DNA of 24,319 nucleotides from an uncultured Eubacteriales bacterium (GTDB lineage: Bacteria; Bacillota; Clostridia; Oscillospirales; Oscillospiraceae): contig UQZA01000036.1 in assembly GCA_900545515.1 (NCBI GenBank), forward strand, positions 1 through 24,319, written 5' to 3'. The notes under the pieces are model-generated. The model ran no database searches. It was given only the letters and a program-made list of their open reading frames with translations, and was not told where the DNA came from. This document shows, in pieces, positions 1 to 7,700 of this stretch (position 1 is the stretch's first letter; the number at the start of each line of letters is the position of its first letter). A program made the translations under genes and the position numbers.

Positions 1-11
1 GCGGATTTTCT

Positions 12-296
12 ATGTATCCGCACGGATTTTGCTGGCATAAGTGCATTGCTTTAGGAAATGTAGACCAAGAATGCGATCATGTATATTTGGCGGAGGTATA
101 TATGCACGACAAAAAGTATGAGTTTGAATATGATGAACTATTGGGCGTGTTCTGGAAGAGCGCAGATGCTGAAAGCTGCTTGTCGGAATTCAAATCAGAC
201 AATTATGACATAATAGAAAATGGGGAATTTGAAATTGAATGCACTGTGTCAAGGTATGAAATAAATGAGATGCAGTGGAGATATGGATTTAATTGA
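12..296 (+). CDS. Small acidic hypothetical protein, possible immunity protein (5' end uncertain)
   Basis: I do not recognise the family. The 94-residue product is strongly acidic (many Asp/Glu, few Lys/Arg), has several Trp, Tyr and Cys, and shows no signal peptide or membrane segment, so a soluble cytoplasmic protein is likely. The frame stays open to the left edge of the window, so the true start may lie outside it. An internal in-frame ATG at 102 is preceded by GGAGG (92-96) and is an alternative start. The gene is clearly more AT-rich than everything downstream and sits directly upstream of an RHS gene remnant in the same orientation. Small, acidic, AT-rich ORFs in that position are typical of immunity genes in polymorphic RHS toxin cassettes. 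The immunity role is inference from context and composition only. Confidence 0.5.
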   Translation: MYPHGFCWHKCIALGNVDQECDHVYLAEVYMHDKKYEFEYDELLGVFWKSADAESCLSEFKSDNYDIIENGEFEIECTVSRYEINEMQWRYGFN

Positions 297-377
297 TATA
301 CAGAAACAGAAAGACACCGCTTATTTTCAATATTAATGTTGACATGTCTGCGTTTCAAAAGTCAAAGAAAGCAATAG

Positions 378-965
378 AAGTGGACGCCAAAGTATAAGCA
401 GTTTGGCCCGCGTGTCGAGCTTACCTACAGCGGTAACAACAAGGAGTATCACTATGTACCTCTCCATCCGGATGTGAAGGAATGGCAGTATACCTCCCTG
501 ACCATCGTATCGAAGAAGGCAGGGACCCTGGTAAAGAGCATCCGGGTGGGAGGCATCTTGGATGAGCATTACACCTACCTGGCGGGAAGCGAAGCCGGAA
601 CAACGACCACGCTGCCGGAGACGTACGATACCACAGCGAAGGGAAGCAGCACGAAGCTGTCGGGATATCGATATGCATATGATGAGCGGAACAATATTGT
701 CCAGGAAACAGACCTGAATACTGGAAAATACTGGAAATATGCATATGACAAGCTGGGACAGCTGCAATATGCCACAGAGTATGCGGCAAATGGCACAGGG
801 CAGAAGCGGTATAAGTACTATTACGACCATGCCGGAAACCTGACATCCTGGCGGATTGAGGATGGGACGGCAACGAACACCCAGGAAGAGCATACGTATA
901 CCTACGGAGACAGCAACTGGAAGGACCTGTTGACGGCCTTTGACGGGAAGGGAATCAGAGTGTAG
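378..965 (+). pseudogene. RHS/YD-repeat protein remnant (no start, internal deletion, truncated 3' end)
   Basis: An open frame follows an in-frame TAG at 375-377 and has no plausible start with a ribosome binding site. Its first 53 codons (390-548) align without gaps to 23878-24036 of the large RHS gene at the right end of the window, with about 80% nucleotide and 77% residue identity by hand count. Right after the shared KSIRV the two diverge: the remnant jumps into YD-type repeats (YRYAYDERNNIVQETD, YWKYAYDKLGQLQY, YKYYYDHAGNLTSW), which suggests an internal deletion. It ends with the RHS-like DLLTAFDGKGI and then a stop just inside sequence belonging to the neighbouring ABC permease gene. 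It is probably a displaced RHS tip or a recombination product with no function of its own. Confidence 0.75.
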
Positions 966-1801
966 TATGTACCCACCACCTTGAACAGGGCGAAGAAGAT
1001 GGAACAGAAGAAAATTTGCAGGGGTTTCCAGTTGCCGAAGATCATCACCGCCAGGGCCAGGAAGCCATAGCCGCCCACGTCTGCAGAGAAGGAGCTGCCA
1101 ATGACCAGCACGTAAGCCAGGCCGCCGATGCCGCCCAGGAAGCCGGAGATCATCACGCCGGCGTAGCGCATCTTGTAGACGTTGATGCCCACGGAGTCCG
1201 CCGCCTGGGGATGCTCGCCGCAGGCCCGCATCCGCAGGCCAAAACGGGTCTTATACAGGACAAACCAGGCCACCAGGAAGAGGATCAGGGCGATGGGAAT
1301 GGTGATGAAGAATTTCTTAAAGAGGGAAGGGAGAAAATCCTGGTTCACGGCGCCCATGATGTGTAGCTGCTCTGGCGTCCAACGGGTCCAGGTGGGAATG
1401 GCAATGTCCGTGATACCCTGGCCCTGCACGGCCCAGGCCACCACCACGCAGAAGGCGGGGGCGAAGATGTTCAGAGCCGTGCCGCCGATGGTCTGGTCTG
1501 CCCTTAGGTTGATGGCGGCAAAAGCCAGCAGCAGGGAGAAGACCATACCGGCGATGCCGGCAATCAGAGCCGCCAGAACCACGCCCAGCTGAGAGGTGAA
1601 GACGCTTTCGCCCCAGCCAGCGGCGTCCAGAGCCTGGAGGAAGAGGGTGGACGCCAAAGCGCCTATGATCATGATGCCTTCCAGTGCCAGGTTGATGACG
1701 CCGGACCGCTCCGAATACATACCACCCAGAGCCACCAGCATCAGGGGGATGGCGAAACAAATGGTCAGGTTGATAATACTGCCCAAAGTGCCTACATTCA
1801 T
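902..1801 (-). CDS. ABC transporter permease, nucleoside/BMP type (YufQ-like), C-terminus replaced
   Basis: This is the second membrane subunit of a BMP-type ABC importer (BPD_transp_2 family), which moves nucleosides or similar small molecules across the cytoplasmic membrane. It has about eight hydrophobic segments and the family-typical N-terminal stretch SERSGVINLALEGIMIIGA (about residues 31-49). The start at 1801 overlaps the stop of the upstream permease gene as ATGA and has AGGAGG about 10 nt upstream, so translation is coupled. Residues 1 to about 282 look native. The last 17 or so (PSKAVNRSFQLLSP and neighbours) are translated from the antisense of the RHS remnant and do not resemble the hydrophobic final segment and basic tail usual in this family. 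The transporter may be impaired, unless the junction is an assembly error. Confidence 0.85.
   Translation of the reverse strand: MNVGTLGSIINLTICFAIPLMLVALGGMYSERSGVINLALEGIMIIGALASTLFLQALDAAGWGESVFTSQLGVVLAALIAGIAGMVFSLLLAFAAINLRADQTIGGTALNIFAPAFCVVVAWAVQGQGITDIAIPTWTRWTPEQLHIMGAVNQDFLPSLFKKFFITIPIALILFLVAWFVLYKTRFGLRMRACGEHPQAADSVGINVYKMRYAGVMISGFLGGIGGLAYVLVIGSSFSADVGGYGFLALAVMIFGNWKPLQIFFCSIFFALFKVVGTYYTLIPFPSKAVNRSFQLLSP
945..958. other. Recombination or assembly junction between RHS remnant and ABC permease gene
   Basis: Left of here the plus strand reads as RHS protein. Right of here the minus strand reads as a normal ABC permease. The bases GGGAATC (950-956) fit both readings: Gly-Ile in the RHS frame, and Ile-Pro of the permease on the other strand. 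The breakpoint is therefore ambiguous by a few bases and may have formed at microhomology. Confidence 0.6.
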
Positions 1802-2910
1802 TTTGCTGCCGCCTCCTTTTTCTCGTTCTTGTTTCTACGCCGGCCCAATTTGCCGGACAGGAACATCCGGATCAGCAGGGCAAAGGCGGCCAGGTAGACA
1901 ATGACGGAGATGACAATGTCTGTGGCCTCGGTTGCATAGCCCTGAGATTGCATGGCGTTGCCGCCCAGCCGCAGGTAGCTCAGGAACATGGCGCTGAAGA
2001 TGCAGCCGATGGGGTTGCAGTTCGCCAGGAGCGCCACGGAGATGCCGTCAAAGCCAGCGGTTTCAATGGCCTGGAGCAGAGTATACTGCCCGCCGCCGGC
2101 CAGGTAGAACAGGCCGCCGCCAAAACCGGCCAGGGCGCCGGAGATGACCATGGACAGGACAACGTTCTTTTTCGCGCTGATGCCGGCGTACATAGCGGCG
2201 TCCCGGTTGTTGCCGCAAGCCTTCAGCTCATAGCCAAAGGTGGTCTTCTTCAGAATCACCCACATGACAATGGAGACCACAATGGCCAGTATGATGCCGA
2301 TGTTCATGTAGCTGTAATGGAACAGCCGGTCCAGGCCCAGCCGGGGCAGGATGGCGCCGGGATTGGCGTTGGCCAGGGCGGCGGTCCGGTCAGAGGCGGA
2401 GGCGCCCCAGTCGGAGTCCAGCATCCGGGGCATGTTGGGAATCAGAAAATTCACCAAGTTCATGCCGATCCAGTTGAACATGATGGCGGTCAGCACCTCG
2501 TTTACGTTGAAAAAGGCCTTGAAGAGGCCGGGGAATAGGCCCCAGATGGCGCCCCCCAGGGAGGCGGCCAGGAGGCACACGTACCAGGGCATCTGCAGCT
2601 CAATGGCACAGGTGAGGGCCAGAAAAGCGCCGATGGTGTACTGGCCCGAGGCGCCAATGTTGAAGAGGCCGACCTGATAGGCAAAGGCCACGGCCAGGCC
2701 CACCATCACCAGGGGGGCGGCCCGGTACAGGACATTGCCAACATCGGTGAAACCTTTGCCCAGGAGGCTGCCCATGCCGGGCAGGGCATTGCGAGGATTC
2801 AGAAGCAAAAGCAGGATGAAGCCGAACAGGAGGCCGATGCAGATGGAGGTCACGGAGGCCATGACGCTCAAAAAACCGGCGTTGTCCCGCAGGCGGGTTG
2901 TTTTTTTCAT
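1798..2910 (-). CDS. ABC transporter permease, nucleoside/BMP type (YufP-like)
   Basis: This is the first membrane subunit of the importer, 370 residues and close to the usual family length. It has an N-terminal membrane anchor (about residues 14-38) followed by multiple transmembrane helices. Family hallmarks are FNIGASGQYTIGAF (about 84-97) and FNVNEVLTAIMFNWIGMNLV (about 133-152), the latter being the loop that contacts the ATPase in BPD_transp_2 permeases. A short basic tail (RRRNKNEKKE) closes the protein, as expected for a cytoplasmic end. The ATG at 2910 overlaps the TGA of the ATPase gene (ATGA), and GGAGGG lies about 9 nt upstream. The stop overlaps the start of the next permease in the same way, so the three genes form one translationally coupled operon. 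It should pair with the 902-1801 product as a heterodimeric channel. Confidence 0.93.
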   Translation of the reverse strand: MKKTTRLRDNAGFLSVMASVTSICIGLLFGFILLLLLNPRNALPGMGSLLGKGFTDVGNVLYRAAPLVMVGLAVAFAYQVGLFNIGASGQYTIGAFLALTCAIELQMPWYVCLLAASLGGAIWGLFPGLFKAFFNVNEVLTAIMFNWIGMNLVNFLIPNMPRMLDSDWGASASDRTAALANANPGAILPRLGLDRLFHYSYMNIGIILAIVVSIVMWVILKKTTFGYELKACGNNRDAAMYAGISAKKNVVLSMVISGALAGFGGGLFYLAGGGQYTLLQAIETAGFDGISVALLANCNPIGCIFSAMFLSYLRLGGNAMQSQGYATEATDIVISVIVYLAAFALLIRMFLSGKLGRRRNKNEKKEAAAK

Positions 2911-4442
2911 GGGGTATGTCCCTCCATTCTCTTTGCGCCGGCCATATACAGGCCCAGCTCCTGCACGTCTACGGTTTTGGGGTCAAATTCGCCGACGATT
3001 TCCCCTTCGTACATCACAAGAATCCGGTCGGACAGGTTCATCACCTCGTCCAGCTCCAGGGAGACCAGGAGCACAGCTGAGCCGGCGTCCCGCTCCGCCA
3101 CCAGCTGGCGGTGAATGTACTCAATGGCGCCCACGTCCAGGCCCCGGGTGGGCTGGACCGCCACCAGAAGCTTATGGGCCTTGTCGATTTCCCGGGCCAC
3201 AATGGCCTTCTGCTGGTTGCCGCCGGACATGCTCCGGGCGATGGTTACAGGGCCCTGGCCGGAGCGGATGTCATACTGCCCGATGAGCTTTTCCGCATAC
3301 TGCCGGACTGCGTCAAATTTGATCATACCGTGGTTATGAAATTCTGGATTCCAGTACCGCTGAAGCACCAGGTTCTGCTCCAGGGTGTAGTCCAGGACCA
3401 GGCCGTGCTTATGCCGGTCCTCGGGAATGTGGCTCATGCCGGCTTTGCTCCGGGCCCGGGTGGAGTTGTGGGAGATGTCCCGGCCACAGAGGGTGAAGGT
3501 ACCGGCAGACTGCCTGGCCAGGCCGGTGAGGCCATAGACAAATTCTGTCTGCCCGTTGCCCTCGATCCCGGCCAGGCAGACGATCTCCCCCTGGCGAACC
3601 TGGAAGGACACATCCCGGACGGCGTCCTTTTTGTGCACCTTGGAGGGGACTGATACGTGCTGCACATCCAGCACCACCTCCCCGGGGGCCCGCTCTGCCT
3701 TGTCCACCTTCAGCTGCACATCCCGGCCCACCATGAGCCGGGACATCTCCTCCACAGAGGTGGAGGCCACATCCACGGTACCCATGTACTTGCCCTTGCG
3801 CAAAACGGTGCACCGGTCGGCCACGGCCTTAATTTCCGCCAGCTTGTGGGTGATGAACAGGATGCTCTTACCCTCGGCCTTGAAGCCCCGCATGATTTCC
3901 ATGAGCTCGTCAATCTCCTGGGGGGTCAGCACGGCGGTGGGCTCATCGAAGATCAGGATCTCATTGTCCCGGTAGAGCATCTTCAGGATCTCCACCCGCT
4001 GCTGCATACCTACGGAGATGTTGGAGATCTTGGCGTCCGGGTCAATTTTCAGGTTATACCGCTGGGACAGAGCCAGGACCTTTTCCCGGGCCTTCTTTTT
4101 CTGCAGGACGCCCATGTGACTGTCCTCCTGGCCCAGGATGATGTTGTCCAGGACGGAGAAACATTCCACCAGCTTAAAGTGCTGGTGTACCATGCCGATG
4201 TGCAGGGCCGTGGCGTCGTTGGGGTTCCGGATCTGAACCACCTGGCCATTTTTCTTAATGACGCCCTCCTCCGGCTGATAGAGGCCGAATAGGACGCTCA
4301 TCAGGGTGGATTTCCCCGCGCCGTTTTCCCCCAGCAGCGCATGAATCTCTCCGGGCCGAAGCTGCAGGGTGATGTTGTCATTGGCCGTGATCCCAGGGAA
4401 AACCTTGGTGATGTTCAGCATTTCGATGACATATTCCGCCAT
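2907..4442 (-). CDS. ABC transporter ATP-binding protein, double NBD (YufO-like)
   Basis: This is the energising subunit of a nucleoside or BMP-type importer: one 511-residue chain with two fused nucleotide-binding domains, as in RbsA/MglA-type ATPases. NBD1 has Walker A GENGAGKST (38-46), a divergent signature SVGMQQR (143-149), Walker B EILIFDEPTA (161-170) and switch His199. NBD2 has a degenerate Walker A GIEGNGQTE (292-300), a good signature MSGGNQQK (405-412) and LLVAVQPTRGLD (425-436) instead of a classic Walker B. This asymmetry is normal for the family. The gene is first in the operon, with its own promoter and a GAGGAAG ribosome site upstream of the ATG at 4442. The substrate-binding lipoprotein that usually precedes it is missing here; the nearest upstream gene is an unrelated protease ending with a terminator. 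Confidence 0.95.
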   Translation of the reverse strand: MAEYVIEMLNITKVFPGITANDNITLQLRPGEIHALLGENGAGKSTLMSVLFGLYQPEEGVIKKNGQVVQIRNPNDATALHIGMVHQHFKLVECFSVLDNIILGQEDSHMGVLQKKKAREKVLALSQRYNLKIDPDAKISNISVGMQQRVEILKMLYRDNEILIFDEPTAVLTPQEIDELMEIMRGFKAEGKSILFITHKLAEIKAVADRCTVLRKGKYMGTVDVASTSVEEMSRLMVGRDVQLKVDKAERAPGEVVLDVQHVSVPSKVHKKDAVRDVSFQVRQGEIVCLAGIEGNGQTEFVYGLTGLARQSAGTFTLCGRDISHNSTRARSKAGMSHIPEDRHKHGLVLDYTLEQNLVLQRYWNPEFHNHGMIKFDAVRQYAEKLIGQYDIRSGQGPVTIARSMSGGNQQKAIVAREIDKAHKLLVAVQPTRGLDVGAIEYIHRQLVAERDAGSAVLLVSLELDEVMNLSDRILVMYEGEIVGEFDPKTVDVQELGLYMAGAKRMEGHTP

Positions 4443-4482
4443 ACCTTCACTTCCTCACTGTATTCAAATTGCGTATACCGTC

Positions 4483-4511
4483 ATTATAGCGGAGCCAGGG
4501 GAAAATTACAA
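4483..4511 (-). promoter_or_regulatory. Sigma-A type promoter of the ABC importer operon
   Basis: On the minus strand a -35 box TTGTAA (4506-4511) and a perfect -10 box TATAAT (4483-4488) are separated by exactly 17 bp. The predicted start of transcription lies about 35 nt upstream of the ATPase start codon at 4442. This supports the ATPase gene as the true first gene of the operon. Confidence 0.7.
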
Positions 4512-4582
4512 TCATAAATGTGGCAATTTCCACGAAATACTGCCATGGGATAAGGCCTTTGCGCATTTTTGCACATACGGCC

Positions 4583-4645
4583 CGACCCCCTGTAGGGGCG
4601 CACAGTGTGCGCCAGCTGGAATTGTCCGCCGGAAGGGGAAACGCA
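4583..4645. repeat. Short GC-rich palindromic dispersed repeat
   Basis: The segment contains CCCCCTGTAGGGG followed by the perfect inverted repeat GGCGCACAGTGTGCGCC (4597-4613; 7-bp arms, 3-nt loop). Elements with a TGTAGGGGCG core followed by a variable palindrome are, from memory, frequent in intergenic regions of Oscillospiraceae genomes. Only one copy of this type is visible here, so the repeat assignment rests on that recollection. Confidence 0.45.
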
Positions 4646-4655
4646 ACTGTCATCT

Positions 4656-4692
4656 GGAAAAATGGGGAGTGGTGCAGTGCTGCACCACTCCC
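4656..4692 (-). terminator. Rho-independent terminator of the S8 protease gene
   Basis: A perfect 13-bp inverted repeat (GGGAGTGGTGCAG at 4665-4677 and its complement at 4680-4692) begins 13 bp downstream of the protease stop codon. Read on the minus strand it is followed by CATTTTTCC, a short T tract. The hairpin is strong and correctly placed to end the leftward transcript. Confidence 0.85.
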
Positions 4693-4704
4693 ACAGATTT
4701 GAGG

Positions 4705-7700
4705 TTAACTGCCGAAGCTGGCGCAGTAGCGCTGGAGCACGGCGGCGGATTGGGCTCGGGTGGCGGTGGCCTTAGGAGCCAGTTTGCCATCCATGCCGTT
4801 GAGGATGCCGTTTTCCACGGCCCATGCCATGGATTTCTTTGCATACTCGCTGATCAGTTCGCTGTCGGGGAAGGAGGAGAGATCTACCTGGGAGGCGATT
4901 TCTTTGCCAGTGGAAGCGGCATAGCGGGCCAGGAAGGTCACCATTTGCTCTCTGGTTATGGGCTCCTCCGGGGCAAACCGGGTGGGGGTTATGCCATTGG
5001 CAATGCCCTCGGCCCAGGCCCAGCGAATGGCCTGCGTATAATACCGCCCGGCTTTGACGTCGGTAAAGGGAGCGTCTTTGTCCGCTGCAGGACTTCCTGC
5101 CATGCGGTACAGGATTGTCACCATCTGGCCGCGGGTCAGCTTTCCATTGGGGGAGAACTCTGTGGCGGACATGCCGTTCATGAGTCCGGCGTTCAGGACA
5201 AAGTCTATGCTTTCGTGATACCAGGCGTTGGGGTCGAGATCCCGGAAGGTGGCGGAGGGGCAGTCCCCATCGCGGACGGAAAGCTCCACCGGCGGGCTGG
5301 AGACGGTGACATCCTCATTTTTCTGGAGGGTGGTGAGCCGGAGCGTGGAAGCTACGTGAGGGGCTGCATAGGTGAATTTCACTTCTGCCAGGGCCTGTCC
5401 GGCGGCGATGGCGGAGGGAGCGGCATAGGCAAAGGTGACGAGGCCCTGCTCCTCGTCCACATGGACGGCACGGCTCCCGATGAGGCTGCTGAGGCCGGCG
5501 TAGGTCAAAACCTGGGGATCGTAGGAGACGGTGAAAAGGCCATTAGTGGCGGCGGTGTCTTCTGTAAGGGTTAAGGTGACAGAGCCGCCTGCGGCAGACA
5601 CAGGAGAGGCGTCCAGGCTGGCTTGCTGAGTGGGGGCCTGGTATCTGCCGGTCAGAGCGTGAACCCAGCCGGTGACGGGGTTGGCGGTTGTTTCTGCATC
5701 TCCAGGCAGGATGGTGGCTTCCACATTTGTCACAGGCTCCTGGTCCAGGGAAACCTGGGAGGAGCTTGTGAAGTCCGTACCCGGACGGATGGTAAGCTGG
5801 GTGCCATCCAGGGAAGGGGGCAGCATGTCCACATCACTGTACAGGCCGGAGATGTGGGTTGCGTCCTTCAGGCTGCAAATCTTCCGGCAGGACAGGGCCT
5901 CCGTCTTCAGATCCACGAAGTACAGGTTGATGGTGGGGCTGGAGGCGTCTGCAATGACCAAGCCGTACAGGCCGCTGTCATTTTGGATGCAGGTCATGGA
6001 TAGGGTGCGCAGGTTGGAGAAGGTCTTGCCAATGTTCCCCAAGGTGCCTGTGGAGAGGGAGTAGTCCAGCCAATTCCGGTCCGGGTCATAGGAGCTGGGC
6101 CGGATGCCAAGCTGGTACAAGTCGCCCTCTGTATTGAGGGCCAGGTAATGATAAATCGTGTTTCCTTCTGCGTTGGTGGACTGGCCTACCAGCGCGATGG
6201 CGGCGAGGTCGTGCATGCGGTAGTATTCCAGGCCCCAGCCAAGGGCGGTGCCCTCCTGGAAGTCCAGCAGGCTCAGCCGCTGGCCTTGAGCGATGAAGAC
6301 GGGCCGGTCAAAGGCTGTGACTTCGTGATCGCCGAAGGTCACTTGCAGAGCCGGGGCGCTGGCAGCATCCAGCATGCTGTAGCTGGCGGCGCTTTCGGGA
6401 CCCATGGTTTCTGCGAAGCCGTTTGCCGGATCCACCTTGTAGAAATGACAGGGGTTCTCATAATCTCCGTTGGTGCCGTAGATGAAGCCGCCGCAGTAGC
6501 CTGCACCGGTGAGCTTGGTGCTGGCGGAGGCGTTGCTGGTGGTGCTGCCATTGGACAGGTCGATGGTCACCCAGGACAGCCCCTCTTCCGTCTCAATCTG
6601 GGCGTTTACTGTGGCCTGGAGGGGCGTGAGGCCCAGTACGGTTACGGTACAGGTTTGGCTGACCGGCTTGCCGTCAGAACCGGTGTCTACGGAGGTGGCG
6701 GTGATCTCTACAACGCCTGCGGCCAAGGCTGTCACCAGGCCATTGGAGTCTACGGTGGCGATGGAGTCATCGCTGGAGCTCCAGACGATGCCGCCGGTGA
6801 AGGAGGAGGGCTTCACCTTGGCATGAAGCTGCAGCAGGTCATCCACGGAGATCTCCGCTGTGGTCTCCTCCATGCGCAAAGTCAGCTCCGTGGCCCGGTC
6901 GTACTGGTACAGGGAGACGGCGGGCCAAACATCGGGGCCAAAATCTCCCAGCTTGGAGACCAGGAACCGCTGGGGATCTATGGCGTACAGGTTGGCGGTG
7001 TCGCCTCCGGTGTAGGCAGACAGCAACAGGTACCCGGATTCCTCATCATAAAGCAGGGAACCAAAGGAACCGTCCTTTTGAGAGACGTTGGTGAGATCCA
7101 GCCCGGTGCTTCCCAGGTACTGGCGGGTCAGGTTATAGTTTTTGCCCTTGTCTGCGGTGAAGATGATGAAGCGGTACAGCTCGCCCCCCTCTGTCATCAT
7201 ATAGTAGAAGACAGCAGGGCAATTGGGATAGACTTCAAAGTAGGCGTCATAGTCATAGGTGCCGCTGCCCGCATAGGCCAGGACGGCCATGGGATCTTCG
7301 GAGAAGCCGCCGGAGAGATTCCAGCTGGTGAGAGTCCCGGCATCGGGCTTGATGAATTCTACCTGCTTGCCGCCGTCACAGATGCCCACTAACCGGCCGA
7401 AATACCCTTCCTTTGTGGCGGGAGCGGGCGCCGCGTCGGACCAGGCCCAGGTTTCGGCAATGCCGCCGTAGTGAGTTGCGGCGAAGGTGTCTGCATCGAC
7501 AGCGTACATGGTCAGGTTGTCATGGACATAAATGGTCTCATCCAGGAAACCGCCTGCGACATAACGGTCGCCTTGTCCCACAATGGTGTAATCTCCGGGA
7601 TTGCTGCTGGTAAACTCCGCCCAGACAGGGATGTTGTCTGCGCCGTAAATGAGACCGGAGAACCGGATGTCCGGAACACGGTCCACCGTGATGGTGCAGG

